Of a stretch of 64,000 nucleotides of DNA, positions 40,153 to 48,536 are shown piece after piece. The position numbers and the translations under genes were made by a program. Below the pieces are notes generated by a model. It was not told where the DNA came from, did no database searches, and saw only the letters and a list, made by a program, of their open reading frames with translations. This stretch comes from Verrucomicrobiaceae bacterium (lineage in GTDB: Bacteria > Verrucomicrobiota > Verrucomicrobiia > Verrucomicrobiales > Verrucomicrobiaceae), in the NCBI GenBank assembly GCA_015075365.1, contig JABTUN010000001.1:1054001-1118000 (forward strand), in the 5' to 3' direction. How positions within the stretch are numbered: the first letter of the stretch is position 1; each line of letters starts with the position of its first letter.

Positions 40153-41517
40153 TCACAGACTTTCGCCGTAGCTCCAGCCTTCGCGGACGGGTTCTTTGAT
40201 GAAGGCGTTGAGCTCGGGGTGGTTGGTGATGGTGGCGTTTTGGGCGTCCCACTCGATGCGAGTGTTGAAGCGCTGCGCCAGCACACCGAGCAGAATGATC
40301 TCGGTGAGCTTCGCGGAGTAGGTGAAGTTCGAGCCGGGCTCCGGGCCTTCGCCTTTGATCGCCCGCATCCATTCGCGAAACGGGCCGCCTGCGACTCGCT
40401 GGATGGTTTGTGAGGGTTTGTTGGCCTGCCAGGCCTCGCGCACTGCCTGATCGATGATCGCGGGAGGTCCGGCGTGCGTGCCGCAGCCGAGCATGCCCTT
40501 GGTGCCGACCATCCAGCAGGCGCGGCCGAGATGCGCGGCGTGCTCTGCGCCGAACTTTTCGATGCGACCGACTTTTTTCCAATCCTGCGGTCCGTCGAAC
40601 CATTCGAGCGTCACAGGGCCGCGTGAGCCTTTCGCGGCGAAGTGGAACTTGATGTGGCTTTTGGCGGTGATGACGCCTTGGAGCGAGTCCTGCCGCTCCA
40701 CGCACTCGACAACCGTCGGCGCATCGAGATCGAGCGCCCACACTGGTGTGTCGAGCGTGTGGCAGCCCCAATCGGCGAGCATGCCATTGCCGAAGTCGTA
40801 AAACGTGCGCCAGCGCTGCGGGAGGTAGTCCGCGCAGTAGTCGCGTTTCGCCGCGGGGCCGAGCCACAGGTCCCAATCGAGCCCCGCAGGCACGGGCGAG
40901 GACGGCGGCGGCATGACGGATGGGTTTGCAAAATGCGGGCCGCCCATCTGCGGGCCGCCATTGTGGCAAAAGACCTGCGCCACATCGCCGATGACGCCTG
41001 CACGCACCGCCTCCACCGAATCGCGGATGCCATCGCCTGCGTGGCCTTGATTGCCCATTTGCGTGACGACGTTGTAGCGTTCCCGCGCCTTCAGCAGCGT
41101 GCGGCATTGCCAGATGTTATGAGTGAGCGGCTTCTGCGTGTAAACGTGAATGCCGCGCTCCATGGCCGCGAGCGTGGCCGCAAAGTGCGTGTGATCCGGC
41201 GTGGAGACGACCACGGCGTCGATCTCCTTGTGCATCTTGTCGAGCATGACGCGGAAGTCCGTGAAGAAGGGCTGGTCCTTGCGCCACGCCTTCATGTTCT
41301 CCGCGCACTGTCGCTCATCCACATCGCAAAAAGCCACCAGATTCTCCTCGCTGCATCCTTGGTTGTAAGGCTGCTGCGCAATCCATCCGCCCGAGCCGAT
41401 GAACGCGATGTTCAGCTTGCCATTCGCCGATTTCCCCGGCTTGCCGATGGCAAAAGAGGGCAGGACAGAACCCGCTGCAAGAGCCGCGGATTGGGAGAGC
41501 AGGGTTCGACGATTCAT
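40153..41517 (-). CDS. Gfo/Idh/MocA-family oxidoreductase with Tat signal
   Basis: From MNRRTLLSQSAALAAGSVLP the protein has 454 residues. The N terminus is a twin-arginine signal (NRRTLLS then a mild hydrophobic stretch), so it is exported folded, probably with bound NAD(P). The Rossmann fold begins KLNIAFIGSGGWIA, with VVSTPDHTHFAATLAAMERG and VYTQKPLTHN, the latter carrying the family lysine. The substrate domain includes GNGMLADWGCHTLDTPVWAL. Exported members are abundant in Verrucomicrobiota and Planctomycetota; some act as sugar oxidoreductases or glycosidases using NAD. It begins the operon with the DUF6288-like and esterase genes (13-base gap). Confidence 0.92.
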   Translation of the reverse strand: MNRRTLLSQSAALAAGSVLPSFAIGKPGKSANGKLNIAFIGSGGWIAQQPYNQGCSEENLVAFCDVDERQCAENMKAWRKDQPFFTDFRVMLDKMHKEIDAVVVSTPDHTHFAATLAAMERGIHVYTQKPLTHNIWQCRTLLKARERYNVVTQMGNQGHAGDGIRDSVEAVRAGVIGDVAQVFCHNGGPQMGGPHFANPSVMPPPSSPVPAGLDWDLWLGPAAKRDYCADYLPQRWRTFYDFGNGMLADWGCHTLDTPVWALDLDAPTVVECVERQDSLQGVITAKSHIKFHFAAKGSRGPVTLEWFDGPQDWKKVGRIEKFGAEHAAHLGRACWMVGTKGMLGCGTHAGPPAIIDQAVREAWQANKPSQTIQRVAGGPFREWMRAIKGEGPEPGSNFTYSAKLTEIILLGVLAQRFNTRIEWDAQNATITNHPELNAFIKEPVREGWSYGESL

Positions 41518-41595
41518 GGATGACGCCGTGAGGTGGGATTCAAAAGCCGTCGCACGATGCCGCATGTCTATCCGGCACCGTCATCAGCCATAAGT

Positions 41596-41847
41596 TCATT
41601 CTGCTGCATCCACCACGCACCGTCTTGGCACGATTGACTGCGGGAACTGGTCAATCAGGCATAGTTCGGCAGCACGATTGACTCTGCCGATTTTTTCGCG
41701 GATCACGCCGTTTTCACGCGAGAGGCCGCATTTGGTGAACTCCGCGGCCTCCCGCAGTTCCTGAAGCTGCCTTGGAAGGCGCTCGCGGATGCGCCCGGCA
41801 TGGTCATGGGCCTCGTGATTGTCCAGCGTGGACAGCATACCGAGCAA
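41596..41847 (-). pseudogene. Possible XRE-type HTH fragment
   Basis: The minus strand encodes LPRQLQELREAAEFTKCGLS followed by RENGVIREKIGRVN, which resembles the helix-turn-helix of XRE regulators (LRxxAGxTxxxLSRxxGVSRxxIxxVE). Before it HDHAGRIRER and after it RAAELCLIDQ do not continue the family, and the end consists of a partial direct repeat (AGTCAATCGTGC, twice). I take it as a decayed regulator fragment. The evidence is weak. Confidence 0.3.
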
Positions 41848-41989
41848 GGTGGTCCCAAAGTGCCTTTAGCAGGGATGCCTTGTCTCCAGGCGGCAGGCAG
41901 GATGCCGAGGCCAACTCGGTGCATTCATGGCCTTTTCCGACGGATTTCGGGGCCAAGGGCAACGTTTTCCAGCGTCTCGGGGGGATGAG

Positions 41990-42420
41990 CCGCTCTTCCT
42001 CGATTGGATGGCGGCGAGGCGATCCGCCAGGCACCTCGCGATTTCCGGATGCTCGCGGATCGCGTTCTTCGTCTTGCGAGGGTCATGGGTGAGGTGGTAG
42101 AGCTGCTACCCGGGTGCATCGGGCTTGAGTTTGCTGTTGAGGAAGTCGCTGTTCGTCTCGCCGGTGAATTGGAGGGCACCGCGTGCGCTGCTGCTGGCCG
42201 CCTTCTTGATTGAGCATGCCGCCATTGACGCGGGTGAGGATGACGAGCGTGTTTTCACTCAGCTTGAGTTCATCGAGCGCACGCATCATCTCGCCCAGCG
42301 TGGCGAGGTAGAGGAAGAACGGCCTGCCCGCATGCCCGCGCATCCAGTTCACCGCTTTCTTCGCGCGCGTGGTGGCGTGCCGCTCCTCTTCGGAGAGCGC
42401 ATGCACGGCCTTTTCACCAG
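41990..42420 (-). pseudogene. Decayed sulfatase gene
   Basis: Sulfatase blocks are spread over two minus-strand frames. GRPFFLYLATL is followed at once by GEMMRALDELKLSENTLVIL and TRVNGGMLNQEGGQ, so the 60-80 residues normally between them are missing and the usual TSDNGG reads TRVNGG. After a frameshift, LQFTGETNSDFLNSKLKPDA continues through an in-frame TAG to QLYHLTHDPRKTKNAIREHP, the C-terminal sulfatase signature. The N-terminal half with the formylglycine site is absent. A short hairpin (AGACGACGCTCTACGTCT, 42427-42444) sits at its 5' edge. Confidence 0.75.
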
Positions 42421-42470
42421 AAATAGACGACGCTCTACGTCTGGCGACTTTTGAAAAATGCCGGGCTGAT

Positions 42471-45323
42471 TCAATCTTTGCTTGGGGACTGCGGTGATTT
42501 TCGAGCGACCGCGTCTTCGCCGTCCTTCACCTCCAATCGATCTCGTTTGGAGCCTTTGGCGTCCGTGCGAATCACCGCGACATCGCCAGAAATTTTTTCG
42601 CCCTGAGATTCGATGGATGGCTGGCCGGGGAAACAGCGGATCACATGATCGGTGCCGCCGTCGCGGCGATCGATGGTGAAGCGGAGTTCGCCGGGGTGTT
42701 CGGTCGGATGCGGTTTGACGGATTTCACCGGCCACTCGGATTCGTTCGCCTGCATCTGGATGATCCAGGCGCGGGAGAAGGTGCCATTGGCCTGCCACTC
42801 GTAGGTGGGCACCGGCCAGGGCGTAGCGGTGGTGTCGTAGATGCGCCAGCCGAGAAGTTCTGGCTTCTCCTGACCTTGGATCATGCGCGCGGTCATCTCG
42901 CCGACAGGGAGGATTTGCAAAGCCGCACCGGGCGTGATGGCGGTGGTGCTGCGGTCGGACTCGCGGATGGCGATGTTGCCTGCATTCAGGCCGAGCTGCC
43001 ACGGGTGCCGCCAGGTGCGTGGCTTGTTGTCGGCGGGTTCGACGGTATCGAAAACGATGTGATAGCCTTCTTTGCGGGCATCACTGCCTTTGACAAAGAT
43101 CACCTGCCGCAGCCACTTGCCGCGGATGTGCTCGGTGGCGTTGTGCCAGCCGTAGTCGAAGGTGCCTTCGGCGTAGCTGAAGTGCTCGTTGTCCACCCAG
43201 CGGCGTTTGGGCGGATTGTGGGCGATGGCCATGTCCTGCTTCCACTGCGGGATGCTGTTCTCCTGCGCCCAATCCGGCGAAAGTGTGTTGAAGGAAAGCG
43301 ATCTGCCAGCGTGCTTCGTGTTGCCGATGCCGCTGTAGCTGCCGCGTCCGGCGTTGCGGATGAGCAGGTGCGGACCGAACTGAGCGTAGAGGTTGAGCGC
43401 GTCAAACTTGCCGTGACTGGCACCCCACGGTCCAGCACCGAAGAAGAGGTATTTTTCCTCCGGCCCCCAGCCGGTGCGCATCACATAATGACCGGCGTTG
43501 GGGAAATAGACGGACGTTCTGTCCGGCGGCGATCCCTTCGCGCCCTTCGTCGCCATCCATCCGAAGTCGCGACGCTTCGGGAACCATTCGGTGGCGGTGC
43601 GGAAGCGATCGTCGAACAAGCCCCAGCCGCCGTCGTTGAGATCAATGTTGCCCTGGGTCGGTGTCGTCAGGAGCATCGTGTATTCGACCGCCTTCTCGTG
43701 AATCGCGAGGTATTTCTCCGGTGGAGTTTCGCCGAGGCTCTCGAACAAGCGGATGTAGTTTTCGAGCGCAGTGATGGAGGCCCAGTTGTAGCCCGTGCTC
43801 AGGCTGGCGTGACTGCCGTCGGGATGAAACTGCGCGCCAAGCATTACGTCCCAACGCTTCATCGCCGTGGCCTTCCACTCCGCGCTCTCCGCGAACTCCG
43901 GCAGCAGCAGCGCGGTCTGCAGCAGCGCCAGCGTGGTGTGCGCGCCGCCGTCATCATGCGCGGCGAAGCTGCTCGGGTTCATGATCAAACGCGCCTGCCG
44001 CAGCATGCCCAGCAGCATGGCGATGTGCGCCTCGTCGCTGAAGTCGGGCGACTTCCGAAACACCTCGTAGGCCGGCCACCACGACATTTCCAGGCGACGG
44101 CCGATGTTGCTGGTGTTCATGTAGCCCCAGCGGAAGGTGGTTCCATCCATGAGGTTGAGCTTTCCAACCGTGGGGCAGCGCTCCCAGAAAAACGGCTCGC
44201 GCGAGACCCAGTCGAGCACCTCGGAGCTGAACTGGCGTGGATATTTGGGATCGCTTTTCTCCTGCCAGGCGCGCGCCATCGAGACCCAATGGAAATGGCG
44301 GTTGAGATGGCCGTTGTCGCGCGCCCAGTTCAGTTGCAGTGGCTCCTTCTGCAAGACCCAGCGATGTGACTCGCCATTCGTGTCGGTCCAGGCATCCACG
44401 AAGCCGTCGAAGTAGCCGATGGTGGCGTAACGCCCCGCCACCGCCTCGTCCGAGATTTTTTGCCAGTTCGGGTGCAACACCACGCTGGCCACTTCATCGA
44501 GGCTCGGTCCCTTCGGTTCACGGCGCGTGCGCATGTGGCGCAGGAGAAGTGCTTTCGCTTCTTCCATCCGCCCTTCCTCGACGGCCTTGCTGACCGGTTG
44601 CATCGCAGGGTGATTGAAATCCAAGGCTCGCAGCACGCTCTCCGCCATGGAAGGAAGCTGCCGCGCTTCTTCGGAGGTCATTGTGGCAAACCGCACCTCC
44701 GAGAACCGGCTCGTCTGCCGGACCTCCAATTCATTGCCACCGCGCATCGTGAAAAGCTTCACCACTCCGGCGCGAATCCGCTCCGGGAGAACATGCTCCT
44801 CGGCAGGGCGATCCATGAAGTCCACGAACAACCGCACGCGCGATCCCTCGCCCTCCGGCCACACCACCAGCTTGATGAGGTGTCCGGTGCCCTCGCGAAA
44901 CGGCAGCTCATTGGGATGCTGGTAGTCGCGATTGTCCATCCAGCCGGGTGGTTTCGGATTCGGCTCCAGCATCGTCAGATAAGTCTTCCGATGCCAGAAC
45001 GTGAACGCCGCCCGCTCGCCGCCTTCGCGCAAATCCGCCCGCAGCGCGCCGGCTCCGCTCTCCTGCACCCGCTCGTCGCTTTTCAATCCCACCACCAAGC
45101 CCGCCACCACCTGAAGATCTCCGCCCGCTGCCTCTACTGGATCAATGCGAGCTTCGACCGAGAAGGTTTCAGCCTCAGGCCCGACGCCCTCAACGATTGA
45201 TTCGCTCCATGATCTGATGTTTGCGGGGAGCAGCGTGCTCTGCTCTGCGGCTGTCACCGACCATGCGACTCCGGCAACCGCAGCGACAAAAACGGAAATG
45301 GACGACAGTCGCGGAGAATTCAT
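42471..45323 (-). CDS. Secreted heparinase II/III-like polysaccharide lyase
   Basis: The 950-residue exported protein (signal MNSPRLSSISVFVAAVAGVA, ending near VTAA) has a beta-rich N-terminal region with a LamG-like look (about 40-210). A helical alpha/alpha toroid (about 260-560) includes WARDNGHLNRHFHWVSMARA and GGAHTTLALLQTALLLPEFA. The C-terminal beta-sandwich of heparinase II/III proteins follows (about 600-870), with TSVYFPNAGHYVMRTGWGPE and FFGAGPWGASHGKFDALNLY, which hold the conserved catalytic-region residues. These lyases cut uronic-acid polysaccharides by beta-elimination. The start overlaps the stop of an upstream sulfatase gene by four bases, so desulfation and cleavage of the same sulfated uronan are likely linked. 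The exact PL family is unsure. Confidence 0.87.
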   Translation of the reverse strand: MNSPRLSSISVFVAAVAGVAWSVTAAEQSTLLPANIRSWSESIVEGVGPEAETFSVEARIDPVEAAGGDLQVVAGLVVGLKSDERVQESGAGALRADLREGGERAAFTFWHRKTYLTMLEPNPKPPGWMDNRDYQHPNELPFREGTGHLIKLVVWPEGEGSRVRLFVDFMDRPAEEHVLPERIRAGVVKLFTMRGGNELEVRQTSRFSEVRFATMTSEEARQLPSMAESVLRALDFNHPAMQPVSKAVEEGRMEEAKALLLRHMRTRREPKGPSLDEVASVVLHPNWQKISDEAVAGRYATIGYFDGFVDAWTDTNGESHRWVLQKEPLQLNWARDNGHLNRHFHWVSMARAWQEKSDPKYPRQFSSEVLDWVSREPFFWERCPTVGKLNLMDGTTFRWGYMNTSNIGRRLEMSWWPAYEVFRKSPDFSDEAHIAMLLGMLRQARLIMNPSSFAAHDDGGAHTTLALLQTALLLPEFAESAEWKATAMKRWDVMLGAQFHPDGSHASLSTGYNWASITALENYIRLFESLGETPPEKYLAIHEKAVEYTMLLTTPTQGNIDLNDGGWGLFDDRFRTATEWFPKRRDFGWMATKGAKGSPPDRTSVYFPNAGHYVMRTGWGPEEKYLFFGAGPWGASHGKFDALNLYAQFGPHLLIRNAGRGSYSGIGNTKHAGRSLSFNTLSPDWAQENSIPQWKQDMAIAHNPPKRRWVDNEHFSYAEGTFDYGWHNATEHIRGKWLRQVIFVKGSDARKEGYHIVFDTVEPADNKPRTWRHPWQLGLNAGNIAIRESDRSTTAITPGAALQILPVGEMTARMIQGQEKPELLGWRIYDTTATPWPVPTYEWQANGTFSRAWIIQMQANESEWPVKSVKPHPTEHPGELRFTIDRRDGGTDHVIRCFPGQPSIESQGEKISGDVAVIRTDAKGSKRDRLEVKDGEDAVARKSPQSPSKD

Positions 45324-46789
45324 TTCGACTTTCCTTTTGCTTTGCCTGGTGCCTTCCGCGTCGGCGCAGGTCCGTCAAAGAAGCGCGCGCCGCTGCCGGT
45401 GTGGTCGTAGTCGCCGAGGTCCATGCGCGCCTCGTGGGCGAGCTGGCGCAGGCGGTCGAGGACCTCGGGATGTTCGGCGGCGACGTTTCTGGTTTCGCCG
45501 ATGTCGTTGTCGAGATCGTAGAGCGAGAAGTCGTTCACCGCGTTGCCGGCGAAGCGTCCGCTCCAGCCGACCCAGGGCGGATGCGCGGGGCGCTTGCGCA
45601 CAAACTTCCACTTCCCACTGCGCACGGCCTGGAGGTGGGTGAAGCTGTAGTAGTAAAAGGCTTCGTGCGGCGATGCGGTGGTGGCCGGATCACGCAACAG
45701 CGGCGTGAGATCGCGGCCATCAATGACGCGGTCCGACGGCGTCTTTCCTCCGGCGATGGAGGAGAAAGTGGGCAGCAGGTCAATGGTGGAGGTGATGGCA
45801 TCGCTGGAGGTGCCTGCGGGGATTTTTCCCGGCCACCAGGCGACGCATGGCACGCGCAGACCGCCTTCCCAGGTCAGCATCTTGTAGCCGCGCAACGGAT
45901 CGGCATTGCCGGAATGATCGCGCGGGATGAACACCTTGCCGTCCGGCTCCATGCCGCGCGTCGTCTCAACCCACGGGCCGTTGTCGGAGGTGAAAATCAC
46001 GAGCGTGTTCTCCGCGAGGCCGAGTTCGCGCAAGGTGTTGATGATTTCACCGCAACTCCAGTCCATCTCCTCGACCGCGTCGCCGTAAAGGCCGCCCGCG
46101 CTTTTGCCTTTGAACTTCTCCGACGCGCCGAGCGGGATGTGCGGCATGTTGTGCGCGAGGTAGAGAAAGAACGGCTTCTCACGCTGCTGGCGGATGAAAT
46201 CGAGCGCCTCGCGGGTATAGTCCTGCGTGATGTGATCCCACGACTCGACCGCAGGCGTGACGACCTGCTCATTGCGCAGGATCGTGCTGCGGAATTTGGA
46301 GTCGGCTACGTTCACCGTGGCACCATTGAAAAGTGGTGTGCCGTAAAAGTAGTCGAAGCCCTGCCCGTTCGGCATCGTGGCCGGATCAAACCCGGTGGGC
46401 GAGTCCTTCGCATGTTCGCCGAGGTGCCACTTGCCGATGCACGCGGTCGCGTAGCCTGCCTCGCGCAGCACTTCCGCCATCGTGATCTCCTTCGGGTGCA
46501 TGACGGTGTGCTGGTTCTTCTTGTTGCCCGGTTCGGCCACGCGGATCGGATAACAGCCCGTCATCAGCGCCGCCCGCGAAGGCCCGCACACCGCCTGCGC
46601 GTAAAAACTCGTCAGCCGCAGCCCTTCCGCGGCCATCTTGTCGAGATGCGGTGTCTTGATCTTCGTGGAACCGAAGCATCCGAGATCGCTGTAACCGAGG
46701 TCATCGGCGAAGATGAGGACGATGTTGGGCTTATCGGCTGCGAACAGAGCGGAGCAGAGGGCAAGGAGGAAAATGACAAGGCGCATCAT
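45320..46789 (-). CDS. Secreted sulfatase, coupled to the lyase gene
   Basis: Two adjacent ATGs (46789 and 46786) give (M)MRLVIFLLALCSALFAADK, a signal peptide, and 489 or 488 residues; the longer frame from 46831 is not protein-like. The catalytic domain has FADDLGYSDLG, the formylglycine site CGPSRAALMTGC (Cys68), GKWHLGEH and TSDNGPW. The C terminus is basic (KAPGKAKGKSK). The C-terminal part contains GSGKW-like AVRSGKWKFVRKR, typical of the family. It ends in a four-base overlap with the heparinase-type lyase gene, arguing that its substrate is the sulfated polysaccharide cut by that lyase. Confidence 0.93.
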   Translation of the reverse strand: MMRLVIFLLALCSALFAADKPNIVLIFADDLGYSDLGCFGSTKIKTPHLDKMAAEGLRLTSFYAQAVCGPSRAALMTGCYPIRVAEPGNKKNQHTVMHPKEITMAEVLREAGYATACIGKWHLGEHAKDSPTGFDPATMPNGQGFDYFYGTPLFNGATVNVADSKFRSTILRNEQVVTPAVESWDHITQDYTREALDFIRQQREKPFFLYLAHNMPHIPLGASEKFKGKSAGGLYGDAVEEMDWSCGEIINTLRELGLAENTLVIFTSDNGPWVETTRGMEPDGKVFIPRDHSGNADPLRGYKMLTWEGGLRVPCVAWWPGKIPAGTSSDAITSTIDLLPTFSSIAGGKTPSDRVIDGRDLTPLLRDPATTASPHEAFYYYSFTHLQAVRSGKWKFVRKRPAHPPWVGWSGRFAGNAVNDFSLYDLDNDIGETRNVAAEHPEVLDRLRQLAHEARMDLGDYDHTGSGARFFDGPAPTRKAPGKAKGKSK

Positions 46790-46865
46790 GCAGCCTGAAA
46801 CGCGGGTGAAACACTGAACTTCAGTCCGCAATGCTCATGCGACAGCCTGAAATACACATCTCACC

Positions 46866-47042
46866 TCATGGTGCCGCTTTTCCGGCAAACTCCTCGCGGG
46901 TCACTTTGCCATCGCTGTTCTTGTCGAAGTTTTTGAAGCGGTTCTCGACGTTGTCCTTCTTCGCGAGGCCGTTGCGGTATTCTTCGAGCGTGAGGTGGCC
47001 GTCCTGGTTCTTGTCCCAGTTCTTGAAGGCGCGCAGGCGTGT
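46866..47042 (-). pseudogene. EF-hand tail separated from its sulfatase by an amber codon
   Basis: Immediately after the TAG of the 47043-48458 sulfatase, the same frame continues for 58 codons: TRLRAFKNWDKNQDGHLTLE, then a second unit NRFKNFDKNSDGKVTREEF, ending in TGA. Both loops, DKNQDGHLTLEE and DKNSDGKVTREE, keep all calcium ligands of an EF-hand. The sulfatase at 287-1936 carries a similar pair fused at its C terminus. So this is either a recent nonsense mutation, a readthrough extension or a sequencing error. No start codon or ribosome-binding site suggests separate translation. Confidence 0.8.
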
Positions 47043-48458
47043 CTACGGTGTGATCTCGGCGGGCTTGGAAGGCTTCGCAGCAGGTTTCGGCGCGGCTTTT
47101 GCCCGCAGCGCGGGATCGACGTTTTTGGGCAACGTGGCAAACCATTGATTGATGGCGGTGGTCATGCGCTTCACGCGTTCCGGTTCGGTCGTCGCGAGAT
47201 TTTTGGTTTGGAAGCGATCCGCGATGACATCGTAGAGCTCCGCGCGCTGCTTCGTCTCGTCGAGGACGAGCACGTGCGAGCCTTCGCGCATGGCAAAGGC
47301 GGGCCAGTCATCGCCGCTGTGGCCGCCCTGCCACCACCAGAAGACGGGCTTCGTGCGCGGTTGCGTTCCGCCTTTGAAAGCGGCGAGCATGTCCTCGCCA
47401 TCGGAGACATAACCTTCGGGAGCCTTTGCGCCGGTGGCGGCGAGCACGGTGGGGAAGACATCCACACCGGCGAGCGCGGTTTCCTTGTCCACACGGCCCG
47501 CAGGCACCACACCGGGCCATCGTGCGAGGAAGGCCACGTTCACGCCGCCCATGAGCAGGCTGCGCTTGCGACCACGCAGGCCGCCGGTGCTGCCCTGACT
47601 GTGATAAAACTTCTGGCCCGGTTGCGCGTGGCTGTTCTCGGGTCCGTTGTCGCTGGAGAACATGACGAGCGTGTTGTTCGCGAGGCCCAGCTCATCGAGC
47701 AGATCAAGCACGCGGCCCACCTGACGGTCCGCACGCGAAACGGCGGCGTAATAAGTCCGCTGCGGTTCCGGCACATCGGGATAAGGCTTTTTGTCCTCCT
47801 CCGTGGCCGAGACGAGGTGATGCGTCTCATGCAGCCAGAGATTGAGGTAAAACGGTTCGCCCTTCGCCTCCCGGATGAAGCGCAGCGCATGGTCCGTGGC
47901 CGCCACGCTGATCCATGAGGCGGCGTGCTTGTCATGCGCGGAGCCTTCGCCGTTGGCAAAGCCATACTTCAAGCCATCAAAAACGTGTGCGCCAGGCCCT
48001 GTCCACACCGCCGCATCATCATAGCCGTAGGCGGCGGGCAGCGGCGCACCTTCGATGTTGCCGCCGGAGAGATGCCATTTGCCGAAGTGCGCGGTCTTGT
48101 AGCCCGCCTCCTTCATCACGCGCGGCAGCAGCGGTGCCTTGGGGTCGAGCCAGTCGGGCATGTTGCGGGCCACGTTCTGCTCATGCGAGGCGAAGTGCTG
48201 ATGCACGCCCCAGCGCGAGGGAAACTGCCCCGTGACAATGCCCGTGCGGCTCGGCGAGCACACCGGACTCACCACCGTGAAGCTCCAGAAGTCCGTGCCC
48301 TCCTTCGCCAGACGGTCGAGGTTCGGCGTCTGGATGCGCGGATGCCCGTGGCAGGCCAGATCGCCGAAGCCGAGGTCGTCGCAGTAGATGAAGACGACAT
48401 TCGGCTGTGCTGCGAAGAGCGCAGGGCAGAGAGCCAGGAGAAATAGGGAGAGTTTCAT
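47043..48458 (-). CDS. Secreted sulfatase ending at an amber codon before an EF-hand tail
   Basis: The 471-residue sulfatase has a signal peptide (MKLSLFLLALCPALFA), the strand FIYCDDLGFGDLA, the formylglycine site CSPSRTGIVTGQ (Cys67), GKWHLSGG and SSDNGPEN. The catalytic domain is complete to about residue 440. A Lys/Ala/Pro linker (KAAPKPAAKPSKPAEITP) then ends at TAG, and in the same frame two EF-hand loops follow. The linker matches the type that joins the EF-hand pair in the 287-1936 sulfatase, so the original protein was probably about 530 residues. It precedes the sulfatase/lyase pair by about 250 bases on the same strand and likely acts on the same type of substrate. Confidence 0.93.
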   Translation of the reverse strand: MKLSLFLLALCPALFAAQPNVVFIYCDDLGFGDLACHGHPRIQTPNLDRLAKEGTDFWSFTVVSPVCSPSRTGIVTGQFPSRWGVHQHFASHEQNVARNMPDWLDPKAPLLPRVMKEAGYKTAHFGKWHLSGGNIEGAPLPAAYGYDDAAVWTGPGAHVFDGLKYGFANGEGSAHDKHAASWISVAATDHALRFIREAKGEPFYLNLWLHETHHLVSATEEDKKPYPDVPEPQRTYYAAVSRADRQVGRVLDLLDELGLANNTLVMFSSDNGPENSHAQPGQKFYHSQGSTGGLRGRKRSLLMGGVNVAFLARWPGVVPAGRVDKETALAGVDVFPTVLAATGAKAPEGYVSDGEDMLAAFKGGTQPRTKPVFWWWQGGHSGDDWPAFAMREGSHVLVLDETKQRAELYDVIADRFQTKNLATTEPERVKRMTTAINQWFATLPKNVDPALRAKAAPKPAAKPSKPAEITP

Positions 48459-48536
48459 GGTGGACGAGCGGCCCCGTAAACAACGGGCGCGTTGAATTTA
48501 TTTCCCTGAATCAGGCAGGCATGATACAGCCTGCGC

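Noticed and set aside
41772..42092. Plus-strand ORF over the sulfatase remnant
   Set aside because: It is antisense to recognisable sulfatase blocks and has no motif of its own.
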